A DNA stretch of 64,000 bases from Bacteroidota bacterium. Its GTDB lineage: Bacteria > Bacteroidota > Bacteroidia > B-17B0 > Aurantibacillaceae. The position numbers and the translations under genes were made by a program. The DNA lies in NCBI GenBank assembly GCA_021156365.1, contig JAJNDK010000002.1:1-64000 (forward strand), given 5' to 3'. Below the pieces are notes generated by a model. That model did not search any database, was not told where the DNA came from, and was given only the letters and a program-made list of their open reading frames with translations. Below, piece by piece: positions 51,858 to 58,579 of the stretch. The stretch's first letter is position 1. Each line of letters begins with the position of its first letter.

Positions 51858-52472
51858 TTATGTTGACATAGCGTGAGCTTTGAGCCCTTCGATTGAGTCG
51901 ATCAATTTAAACGCTTTAGCTCTATGTACCTCCTGATAGCTATCAGGAGGTTTAATTAACCAACTTTTATCTACAACAGGAGTCCTGACCCGTTTTCCCT
52001 GCCACTTATAGGTATTCAGTACTGCCTTCTCAAACCGGTGAAGATAATAGCATCGCGACACAATTCCGAAATTCCCGTTTATCAGATCTGCATCCTTGAC
52101 GGCTTTACTTTCAGATACTCCATAGAATACAATTGTGTTGGTACTTGTGGTATCGGTATTGACCCAAAACATGAAAGTATTTGTTACATGCCTGGTCATA
52201 AGCAATTCATATAAATAACCGTTCTCCTCCTTCCCAATAAATACTGCTGAATTAGCAGAGAAATTTTCCTTTCGGAGTTTTCCAGGCGAAGTTCTATGAG
52301 GAAATTTATAGTTATAAAACTCCACAAAGGAGCCTCCGTTTCCCATTATATGGGCCCACCACATATGTTTATAATTAATTCCCTCCATTGCAAGACAGGA
52401 TAAAAACAACAAATAAGATGTGTTTTTCAATTTCTTTACAACATTTCCATGCTTAGTTAAGCTTTCCAGCAT
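51858..52472 (-). CDS. Hypothetical protein containing an in-frame palindromic element
   Basis: A 204-residue protein with no recognised domain. It has a basic start (MLESLTKHGNVVKKLKN) and a hydrophobic stretch TSYLLFLSCLAMEG that could be a poor signal, then a globular part with many aromatic residues (YKFPHRTSPGK; MTRHVTNTFMFWVNTD; RCYYLHRFEKAVLNTYKWQGKRV). DNA is AT-richer than the neighbours. Near the C-terminus a perfect 22-bp palindrome at 51929-51950 encodes PPDSYQEV, suggesting that a dispersed palindromic element inserted in frame. The gene is isolated between converging or divergent stress genes. It may be recently acquired. Confidence 0.55.
   Translation of the reverse strand: MLESLTKHGNVVKKLKNTSYLLFLSCLAMEGINYKHMWWAHIMGNGGSFVEFYNYKFPHRTSPGKLRKENFSANSAVFIGKEENGYLYELLMTRHVTNTFMFWVNTDTTSTNTIVFYGVSESKAVKDADLINGNFGIVSRCYYLHRFEKAVLNTYKWQGKRVRTPVVDKSWLIKPPDSYQEVHRAKAFKLIDSIEGLKAHAMST
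51929..51950. repeat. 22-bp perfect palindrome with core CTGATAGCTATCAG
   Basis: Positions 51929-51950 are their own reverse complement. Related remnants CCCGATAGCTAACGGG (24538-24553) and CCCGATAGCTAT (38552-38563) occur in two intergenic regions, which makes this a dispersed family with variable flanks. I believe similar CCCGATAGCTATCGGG palindromes are common in this phylum, but cannot check. Confidence 0.7.
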
Positions 52473-52583
52473 GTTTCATATTTCTGTATACCGAACAACG
52501 AAATGACACATTATTTATTGCAAATTCAGCACTCCCTGTAAGCCCAATGAAAGAGCTTATAGTTGAATCAAAGTCAATAAAAA

Positions 52584-52610
52584 AACCCGCCCTCTTGCGA
52601 GAGGCGGGTT
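52584..52610 (-). terminator. Terminator of the lipoprotein gene
   Basis: AACCCGCC and GGCGGGTT arms with a one-base bulge and an inner TCT/AGA extension form an 11-pair stem; on the minus strand TTTTTTTATTG follows. It lies 30 bp after the stop codon. Confidence 0.85.
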
Positions 52611-52639
52611 CCTTTGTGAAACAAGTTCAGGGAACTTAT

Positions 52640-53251
52640 TTACACAACCCTCAATAACCATAGAATTAATAAGATGAGCAGGACAAGCAGGATAATATGC
52701 ACAGCCCAACCCAGTCCAAAACCGTCAAATAAAAGGCCGATCAGGTACAAGAGCAATAATACAAGGAGCACTACCCAGAAAAGACTTAATACATCATGTT
52801 CCGTATGCTGGCTTTTCATTTTGCTTTCAATACTGCTGGAAATCCGGTCATTCCCGGTCAGTTTTTCTATCCTGCGTATTTTATCCACATGATTTGCGTA
52901 CGCATTGTAAGCAAACTTCTGTTTCTTATTAACCGACTCTTGGTGTTTTTTGTATTGTTCGCTGCCCAGGGCATTTGCCTGTTTTATGGCAGCCTCTGCA
53001 ATCAGCTGATTCGGATCCGGTGCGGAAACTTCCCTTTGTTTTTCTTTTGTAAGATCCGGTTTTACATGCTCCATTTTATCGGCTTTCACCGCTACATCCG
53101 AAGAGTTATTTTTTGCATGTTTCTTGGAAGTATGGCTTACATAATACCCGTTGTTATACCTGCGCTTAACAATAGATGTCTGGTTTGCACAGGAAGAGAA
53201 TATAAAGGCTGTCAGAATAGAGACTGCGATTAGTTGTAGTAATTTTTTCAT
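52640..53251 (-). CDS. Lipoprotein with lmo0937-like membrane tail
   Basis: A 203-residue protein with lipoprotein signal (MKKLLQLIAVSILTAFIFSSC; lipobox FSSC). The mature segment is basic and polar (KRRYNNGYYVSHTSKKHAKNN ... PDLTKEKQREVSAPDPN) with a helical, Lys-rich middle (HQESVNKKQKFAYNAYANHVDKIRR). The C-terminus has two hydrophobic helices, VLSLFWVVLLVLLLLYLIG and WAVHIILLVLLILLILWLLR, whose second half closely resembles the GLIHILLVIAVIAILLRLIR tail of the lmo0937-type protein at 51607. A protein lipidated at one end and doubly membrane-spanning at the other would be unusual. A start at 53332 would add 27 residues without a signal. A zinc-ribbon gene lies 25 bp upstream. Confidence 0.8.
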   Translation of the reverse strand: MKKLLQLIAVSILTAFIFSSCANQTSIVKRRYNNGYYVSHTSKKHAKNNSSDVAVKADKMEHVKPDLTKEKQREVSAPDPNQLIAEAAIKQANALGSEQYKKHQESVNKKQKFAYNAYANHVDKIRRIEKLTGNDRISSSIESKMKSQHTEHDVLSLFWVVLLVLLLLYLIGLLFDGFGLGWAVHIILLVLLILLILWLLRVV

Positions 53252-53276
53252 AGCTTTTTTTATTATTTGTTTATTA

Positions 53277-53465
53277 TTATTTTTCAAAAACCAACCTGCA
53301 ATTCGTGCAGAAAACACAGATCCTTGCGTCATTTTGAGGAGTACTTACGCGTATCTTTGCAGTGCACCTTGGGCATTTTACTTTTTTGCCCGGCAACACA
53401 TACTGCCTGATCGCCGCGATTTTTTGTCCCCGCTCTATTATCCGTATGGTCAATGTTCCTGTCAT
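53277..53465 (-). CDS. Small zinc-ribbon protein
   Basis: A 62-residue protein. Residues 30-62 hold two CxxC pairs, VKCPRCTAKIRV and CVFCTNCRLVFEK (C31, C34 and C53, C56 by my count), 18 residues apart: a zinc ribbon. The N-terminus MTGTLTIRIIERGQKIAAIR is basic. No known family. It may be the first gene of a transcript with the downstream lipoprotein and is preceded by a sigma-54-like site (53506-53521). Its short length keeps confidence moderate. Confidence 0.55.
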   Translation of the reverse strand: MTGTLTIRIIERGQKIAAIRQYVLPGKKVKCPRCTAKIRVSTPQNDARICVFCTNCRLVFEK

Positions 53466-53505
53466 GATGAATTAAGATGATTTATACTAATTTTTCTTAT
53501 TCAGG

Positions 53506-53521
53506 TTCAAACCATGTGCCA
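53506..53521 (-). promoter_or_regulatory. Candidate sigma-54 promoter (minus strand)
   Basis: Reads TGGCACATGGTTTGAA on the minus strand. The -24 element TGGCAC is perfect; the -12 element is TTGA rather than TTGC, at the correct distance. It would drive the zinc-ribbon/lipoprotein genes, starting about 40 bp before the ATG. Confidence 0.4.
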
Positions 53522-53572
53522 GCAGGTGAAATAGCTGTTCCGGCGAAGCCTTTACAGGACAGGGCAAAAAGG

Positions 53573-53635
53573 AAGAGAAGATGGAGTTCAGAAAAAACTG
53601 TTTGATCAGTTCCCCTTCTTATTCCATCTTCTCTT
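53573..53635. other. Long stem-loop in the divergent OmpA/lipoprotein region
   Basis: AAGAGAAGATGGA (53573-53585) and TCCATCTTCTCTT (53623-53635) are perfectly complementary (13 bp), with an inner AACTG/CAGTT pairing (53596-53600/53607-53611). No T-run follows on either strand. A second palindrome CGGGAAAATTTTTCCCG lies at 53721-53737. Both are between the two sigma-54-like sites and could be binding sites for an enhancer-binding protein, or a small RNA. Confidence 0.5.
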
Positions 53636-53801
53636 GTATATGTTGAGTGAAAGATATTTTGACTTTGTAAACTTTATGCCAGCAGCGAAGATTCTGTTTT
53701 TTTAATATGCGGCCCAAAACCGGGAAAATTTTTCCCGCCGGGGAACAAAAGTGGGAATTTTCTGTCAAAAATTATCGACCTCTTTCTTCTCTTATACTGC
53801 A

Positions 53802-53817
53802 TGGCAATCGGTTTGCA
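53802..53817 (+). promoter_or_regulatory. Sigma-54 promoter of the PorE-like/OmpA genes
   Basis: TGGCAATCGGTTTGCA: TGGCA and TTGCA at exactly the sigma-54 spacing (GG 53803-53804, GC 53815-53816, ten bases between). Only two of the eleven fixed positions differ from TGGCACG-N4-TTGCW. Transcription would start near 53828, just before the ATG at 53846. Confidence 0.65.
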
Positions 53818-53845
53818 GGTTCAGAGTAATAAAAAGAATCAAACC

Positions 53846-55909
53846 ATGAAAAATATAATTACACCAATCATTATATCTGCCCTTATTCTCTCTTCGTGTT
53901 CAGAAGAAAAAAGACTGGTAAGGAAAGCAGCAAATGCGATCGATCAGAGTGATTACGACAAGGCTCTTTCCTACTATGATCAGGCACTCGCCAGGGACAG
54001 CAACTCATTCCGTGCAAACGCAGGAAAAGGAATTGTGCTATCCGAATTTATGGGCCGGTACGACAAAGCTATCCCTTACCTGGAAAAAGCGCTGAAAAAA
54101 AGCCCGGAGGAAACATCCGTGAAGATCAACAGTGATCTGGGGAAAAGTTATCACTATGTAGGGAATTACCCCCGCGCACTTTATCATTATGGAAAAATAA
54201 CCGCAGATAATAAAGAAGACAATCCCTACTATGATGCTTTGTTGTCCAAACGCATCGCCGATTGCAAATTCGCTATGGAACACCCGCAGGTAGCACCTCC
54301 TGAAGAACAATATGCAAAGAATGTCGGCACTGCCATCAACAGCGATTTCCCTGAATACGGGCCCGTATATACAAATAGTACGATGATCTTTACAGCGAAA
54401 AGAAAAGATACGCCGAAAGAAAAGAAAAACAATATAGACGGAAGGTACTTCGAAAGCATGTATATCAGTTCATACACTGATGGTAATTTCTCCACGCCAC
54501 GTCGCTACACTATACCGGATCTTGGCGAGAATTCCTCCTTTCACAGTGGTAATGAATCGGCGGTAAGCGTGTTAGAAGATGGGAAAACGCTCTACCTTTT
54601 CAAAGGCGGAGAGCTGTATGCAGCTGATCTAACCAATCCTACAAAAGAACCGGATAAATTATCGGGAAAAGCTAACTTCCTTGATTTCCATCCCTACGCA
54701 TGTGTTACAAATGATGGAAAAACCATGTTCCTTGTAAGCGAATCGGTGAACAACGGAGGCGGAACCGATATTTACCAATCCTTTAAAAAAGAAGATGGCA
54801 GCTGGTCAAGGCCAATGCTGCTCCCTTTCAACATCAATACTGAATACAACGAAGATGCTCCGTATATGTCAGAGGACGGCACCTTATTCTTTGCATCCAA
54901 CGGATTACCAGGTTATGGTGGATACGATATTTACAAAACGCGATATGTGAACGGCGAATGGACCACTCCCGTAAATATTGGCCAGCCTATCAATACTCCT
55001 GCAGACGAAATCTATTTCACACTGAATCCGGGTAGCTCCAATGGATACTATGCATCCAACAGAATGGGCGGATACGGCGATATGGACATATACGGCGTGC
55101 ATTATGTTTCTATGGATATGCCGGAATGTACAACAACCGACACTTTATTTGCCACCAATGAAAGTCCGGCAAACGAACCATTGGCATATAAATTTTCTGC
55201 AGGTATTCCCGAACAATACAAAGGTCAGGTACGTTCTGTTACCTGGAAGATAAACGACGTGACGATTGCAGAAACAGGTGAGCAGATAAATTATGTGTTT
55301 GATGAAACAGGTACTTATAAGGTCTCTGCAAAAGCAATTATCCTCTGCGATGACTGTCCTGCACTGATCGCTGTTTGTTCCGAAAAAGAGATCAATACAG
55401 GCTTACCAACATTTGTAAGCACTCAAACCGAAAAACCGGATGCAACCAGCGTTCCGAAGGTTGAGTATACAAGTCCTGTGGCCGTAGGAGAGTTAAACAA
55501 TTCCCAACTTATTTCACTGGGCTGGAACACCAATCCTTGTTATTTCGATTACGATGAATCAGCCCTGCGCGAAGAGTCAAAAGAACTGTTAAATCAAAAT
55601 ATCCGTGTATTGAAAGCCAACCGTGATCTTTCGCTGGTGATAAACGGATATGCGGATGCAAGAGGAACAGATGGATATAACAAAGACCTTTCTGCCCAGC
55701 GGATCTACTCTGTAAGGCAATATCTTGTTCAAAACGGTATTTCCGCCGGCCGGATCACAGCTATCACAGCGTACGGGGAAAGCAGGATCACAAACGGATG
55801 CGTAGATGATGTAGAGTGTACAGAGGAACAACACCAGGAAAACCGTAAAGTGGATTTCAAAGTATCGAACAACAGGGTGCTATATACCCGTGTTTCTTTC
55901 CGGGATTGA
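53846..55909 (+). CDS. PorE-like OmpA family lipoprotein (TPR, beta-propeller, OmpA)
   Basis: A 687-residue lipoprotein (MKNIITPIIISALILSSC, lipobox LSSC). Domains in order: three TPRs at about 25-130 (YDKALSYYDQALARDSNSFRANAGKG), a PD40/WD40-like propeller at about 165-430 (EDAPYMSEDGTLFFASNGLPGYGGYDIY; YYASNRMGGYGDMDIYG), a short Ig/carboxypeptidase-like segment with Cys pairs, and an OmpA domain at about 565-685 (YFDYDESALREESKELL; GYADARGTDGYNKDLS). This is the architecture of PorE, the T9SS protein that anchors the machinery to peptidoglycan, but several paralogues occur in this phylum and I cannot say which this is. Frame is also open from 53801 (15 residues more), but the sigma-54 site there and the lipoprotein signal favour 53846. 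Confidence 0.88.
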   Translation: MKNIITPIIISALILSSCSEEKRLVRKAANAIDQSDYDKALSYYDQALARDSNSFRANAGKGIVLSEFMGRYDKAIPYLEKALKKSPEETSVKINSDLGKSYHYVGNYPRALYHYGKITADNKEDNPYYDALLSKRIADCKFAMEHPQVAPPEEQYAKNVGTAINSDFPEYGPVYTNSTMIFTAKRKDTPKEKKNNIDGRYFESMYISSYTDGNFSTPRRYTIPDLGENSSFHSGNESAVSVLEDGKTLYLFKGGELYAADLTNPTKEPDKLSGKANFLDFHPYACVTNDGKTMFLVSESVNNGGGTDIYQSFKKEDGSWSRPMLLPFNINTEYNEDAPYMSEDGTLFFASNGLPGYGGYDIYKTRYVNGEWTTPVNIGQPINTPADEIYFTLNPGSSNGYYASNRMGGYGDMDIYGVHYVSMDMPECTTTDTLFATNESPANEPLAYKFSAGIPEQYKGQVRSVTWKINDVTIAETGEQINYVFDETGTYKVSAKAIILCDDCPALIAVCSEKEINTGLPTFVSTQTEKPDATSVPKVEYTSPVAVGELNNSQLISLGWNTNPCYFDYDESALREESKELLNQNIRVLKANRDLSLVINGYADARGTDGYNKDLSAQRIYSVRQYLVQNGISAGRITAITAYGESRITNGCVDDVECTEEQHQENRKVDFKVSNNRVLYTRVSFRD

Positions 55910-55992
55910 TCAACTGGTACCGGATTTGAATTGATACAGGAAGAAAGAACCAATAACCTCCGATAGGATCGGAACTAAAAAAACAAAGTACT

Positions 55993-57144
55993 ATGAAAAC
56001 AATCATTAATATAAATAATACACTAAGCTGTCTGCTATTAGTAACAGCAGGGCTCAGCCAGGGCTTTTCGCAGAATTTAGTAGCGAATGCCGGTATGGAC
56101 GCAAAATGCATTAAGAACGGATACGGGCAAATTGACAAAACAGAAACCTGGAGCAATGCCAACGGTGGAACTGTAGACATTTTCGACAAAGAAAAAAGCC
56201 GCACCTATCCTTACCAGAACGGTATTCCTCATAACTACATGGGATATCAGCCACTTGCACAGATCGGGCAGAATTATGCAGGGATCATTGCTTATTATGA
56301 CGATGGCGCCAATAACAGAGAAGACAGCGCACTTGTTCAAAAATTAGGGATCAAAGACGGATATAAAAAATACACCGAATACTTGCAGGGATCTTTTAAT
56401 GAGCCGCTTGTGGCAGGTAAAGTATACCAGGTTTCCTTCAAAGTGAGCCTGGCTGACAAAAGCGGAAGAGCCGTTTCCTGCTTGGGTGCATTGATCACGA
56501 ATGAAAAAGTGGATCAGAAATCCAATACTTTCCTTACACAGGAACCACAGTTCATATCGCATCGTGTGATCGCCGATACTGCCAACTGGGTAACGCTTTA
56601 TGGGGCTTATATTGCCAATGGTGGGGAAAAGTACATTACTATCGGCTGTTTTAAAGACGAGAACAATTTCACCGTACAAAATGTAGTAGCGCCGAATGAG
56701 AACGATTCAAGGAAAGCTTATTATTATGTTTCCGATGTTGCTATAGCTCCTTATATTGCCAAACCAAATATGGAATCTATTGTTCTGGGTGTGGATTATG
56801 TAGAGTTGATGGATCTCCGTTTCGATCTTGCAAGTGCAGAGATCGACAGCAGGTTCTACAATGAGCTGGATGAAGTTGCCACCTGGATGGCAAAACATCC
56901 CGAAATGAAATTCTTCATTGCAGGATACACCGATAAAACCGGGACAGATGCGATCAACGATCCGCTTTCGGTGAACAGAGCAAAAGCAGTGAAAAAATAC
57001 CTGGCTAACAAAGGTGTGAAAGACAGCAATCTGATCGTAGAAGGCTTTGGAAGCGATAACCCGGTGGATGACAGGATCAAAAGCCGTCGTAACAGACGTG
57101 TGGAGATCTACCTGTATTCAGTGAACACACTAACTACACGCTAA
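55993..57144 (+). CDS. OmpA family protein with jelly-roll N-terminal domain
   Basis: A 383-residue protein with a signal peptide (ends GFSQ). Residues 30-255 form a beta-sandwich resembling carbohydrate-binding jelly rolls: NLVANAGMDAKCIKNGYG, YQVSFKVSLADKSGRAVSCLGAL, WVTLYGAYIANGGEKYITIGCF. An OmpA domain follows at 270-383 (LMDLRFDLASAEIDSRFYNELDE; IAGYTDKTGTDAINDPLSVNRAKAVKKYL; RRNRRVEIYLY). It would hold the sandwich domain at the cell wall. The gap of 83 bp to the preceding PorE-like gene and the shared direction suggest one operon under the sigma-54-like promoter. A strong terminator follows. Confidence 0.88.
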   Translation: MKTIININNTLSCLLLVTAGLSQGFSQNLVANAGMDAKCIKNGYGQIDKTETWSNANGGTVDIFDKEKSRTYPYQNGIPHNYMGYQPLAQIGQNYAGIIAYYDDGANNREDSALVQKLGIKDGYKKYTEYLQGSFNEPLVAGKVYQVSFKVSLADKSGRAVSCLGALITNEKVDQKSNTFLTQEPQFISHRVIADTANWVTLYGAYIANGGEKYITIGCFKDENNFTVQNVVAPNENDSRKAYYYVSDVAIAPYIAKPNMESIVLGVDYVELMDLRFDLASAEIDSRFYNELDEVATWMAKHPEMKFFIAGYTDKTGTDAINDPLSVNRAKAVKKYLANKGVKDSNLIVEGFGSDNPVDDRIKSRRNRRVEIYLYSVNTLTTR

Positions 57145-57167
57145 AAACACACACATCACTATACCAA

Positions 57168-57199
57168 AAACCCCGGATGCTTTTCAGCATCCGGGGTTT
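57168..57199. terminator. Bidirectional terminator, 13-bp stem
   Basis: Positions 57168-57180 pair with 57187-57199 (13 perfect pairs, loop TTTTCA); flanked by A-run and T-rich sequence, so it can serve both the OmpA gene and the convergent histidine kinase gene. Confidence 0.9.
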
Positions 57200-57267
57200 C
57201 TATTTATTTGTGTGATACGTTCTGATAGAAATAGAACAAGTCGTTTCTTGTCTTTCTACACCGTTGA

Positions 57268-58524
57268 TTAATTTGTTTCCGTTTGTACCGGGAAGTTAAC
57301 CGGCAGTGAAACAATAAACGTAGAACCTTCGTCTATTTTACTGCGTGCCGATATGAAGCCATTGTGTTGTTCGGTTATTTTTTTACATATGGCAAGGCCA
57401 ATCCCGGTGCCTTCAAATTCATTGCTAAAATGCAGTCGTTTGAAAATACTGAAGATCTGTTCGGAATCCTTTTGATCGAATCCGATCCCGTTATCCGTAA
57501 TGTGTATCCTGCAGTATTTTTCCCGGATGTCTCTTTCGTTCTTTGTCCGCTCAAAACTAATATCGGAGCTGATACGAATGATCGGCTTAACATTTTTCTT
57601 TGAATACTTCAACGAATTGCCGATCAGGTTACGAAACAGGGAGCGCATCAGGCCCGGATTGATATGAAGCGAAGGAAGTTTTTCCACAAGGATTTTCGCA
57701 CCTTTTTCTTTGATCGTACAATCGATCTCTGAGAGCACTTCATTTACCACCAGGTTCAGATTTGTTTCCACGAATGAATCCCTGTCGGCCATAATTTTGG
57801 AAAGCGTCAGGATGTCTTTGATCAGCAGGCGCATCCGCTCGGCAGCGCCCTGGATACGGTTGATGTACATATCCGCTTCATCATCGAGCCTGGTATTGTA
57901 TTTTGAATACAAGCGGTCGCTGAATGTAATGATCTTGCGCAGGGGTTCCTGCAGATCATGAGAAGCCATGAATGCAAAACGATCCAGTTCCTTGTTGGCC
58001 GATTCTAAACGTTCTATATTCTGCAGGAGTTTATAATTCAGCTCTTTTACTTTATCCTCGGAGGCTATCCTTTCCTTGATCTCCGATTCGAGGCTTTTGT
58101 TGATCGACTTCAGGCTCTGCTCCTGCTGCAGCAACATGTGGTTCTTTTTATAAAGATCTACAAATACACTTACTTTCGCTCTCAGCAGGTCAGGATTAAT
58201 AGGCTTATAGATATAGTCCACTGCCCCGCTCTTGTATCCCTGGTAAATATTTTCCTCTCCGAAATTATTCGCAGTGATAAATATAATTGGAATGTGTTTG
58301 AGCTTTTCCCGTTCGTAGATCAGCTCGGCCGTCTCAAAACCATTCAGGTTGGGCATTTTTACGTCCATCAATATGAGCGCAAAATCAAATTCGCTCAACA
58401 GAATCTTCAGCGCCTGCCTGCCCGAGTTCGCTTTTACGAACCTGTAGCCGTCTGTACCAAGAATGGCTTCGATCGACATCAGGTTGTCTTCACGATCATC
58501 AACTAATAATAATTTAGGAGGCAT
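57268..58524 (-). CDS. Hybrid response regulator-histidine kinase
   Basis: A 418-residue soluble signalling protein. A REC domain at 4-120 (LLLVDDREDNLMSIEAIL; phosphoacceptor Asp in LILMDVKMPNLNGFE; Lys in YIYKPIN) is followed by a coiled coil at 125-185. HisKA comes next (FMASHDLQEPLRKIITFSDRL, the phosphorylated His in SHD) and HATPase_c (FRNLIGNSLKYSK; ITDNGIGFDQKD; FEGTGIGLAICKKITEQH). No transmembrane segment. REC-first kinases act as intermediates in phosphorelays. It lies 55 bp behind the multi-HAMP hybrid kinase, probably in one operon, and may receive phosphate from it. Confidence 0.92.
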   Translation of the reverse strand: MPPKLLLVDDREDNLMSIEAILGTDGYRFVKANSGRQALKILLSEFDFALILMDVKMPNLNGFETAELIYEREKLKHIPIIFITANNFGEENIYQGYKSGAVDYIYKPINPDLLRAKVSVFVDLYKKNHMLLQQEQSLKSINKSLESEIKERIASEDKVKELNYKLLQNIERLESANKELDRFAFMASHDLQEPLRKIITFSDRLYSKYNTRLDDEADMYINRIQGAAERMRLLIKDILTLSKIMADRDSFVETNLNLVVNEVLSEIDCTIKEKGAKILVEKLPSLHINPGLMRSLFRNLIGNSLKYSKKNVKPIIRISSDISFERTKNERDIREKYCRIHITDNGIGFDQKDSEQIFSIFKRLHFSNEFEGTGIGLAICKKITEQHNGFISARSKIDEGSTFIVSLPVNFPVQTETN

Positions 58525-58579
58525 AATTTATTGATTCATTAGCTAATAATTTTTTTCGGTATCAATGCTACTTCGTGGT

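Noticed and set aside
53801-53845. Upstream start at 53801 for the PorE-like protein
   Set aside because: It would overlap the sigma-54-like promoter and bury the lipoprotein signal, which starts at 53846.
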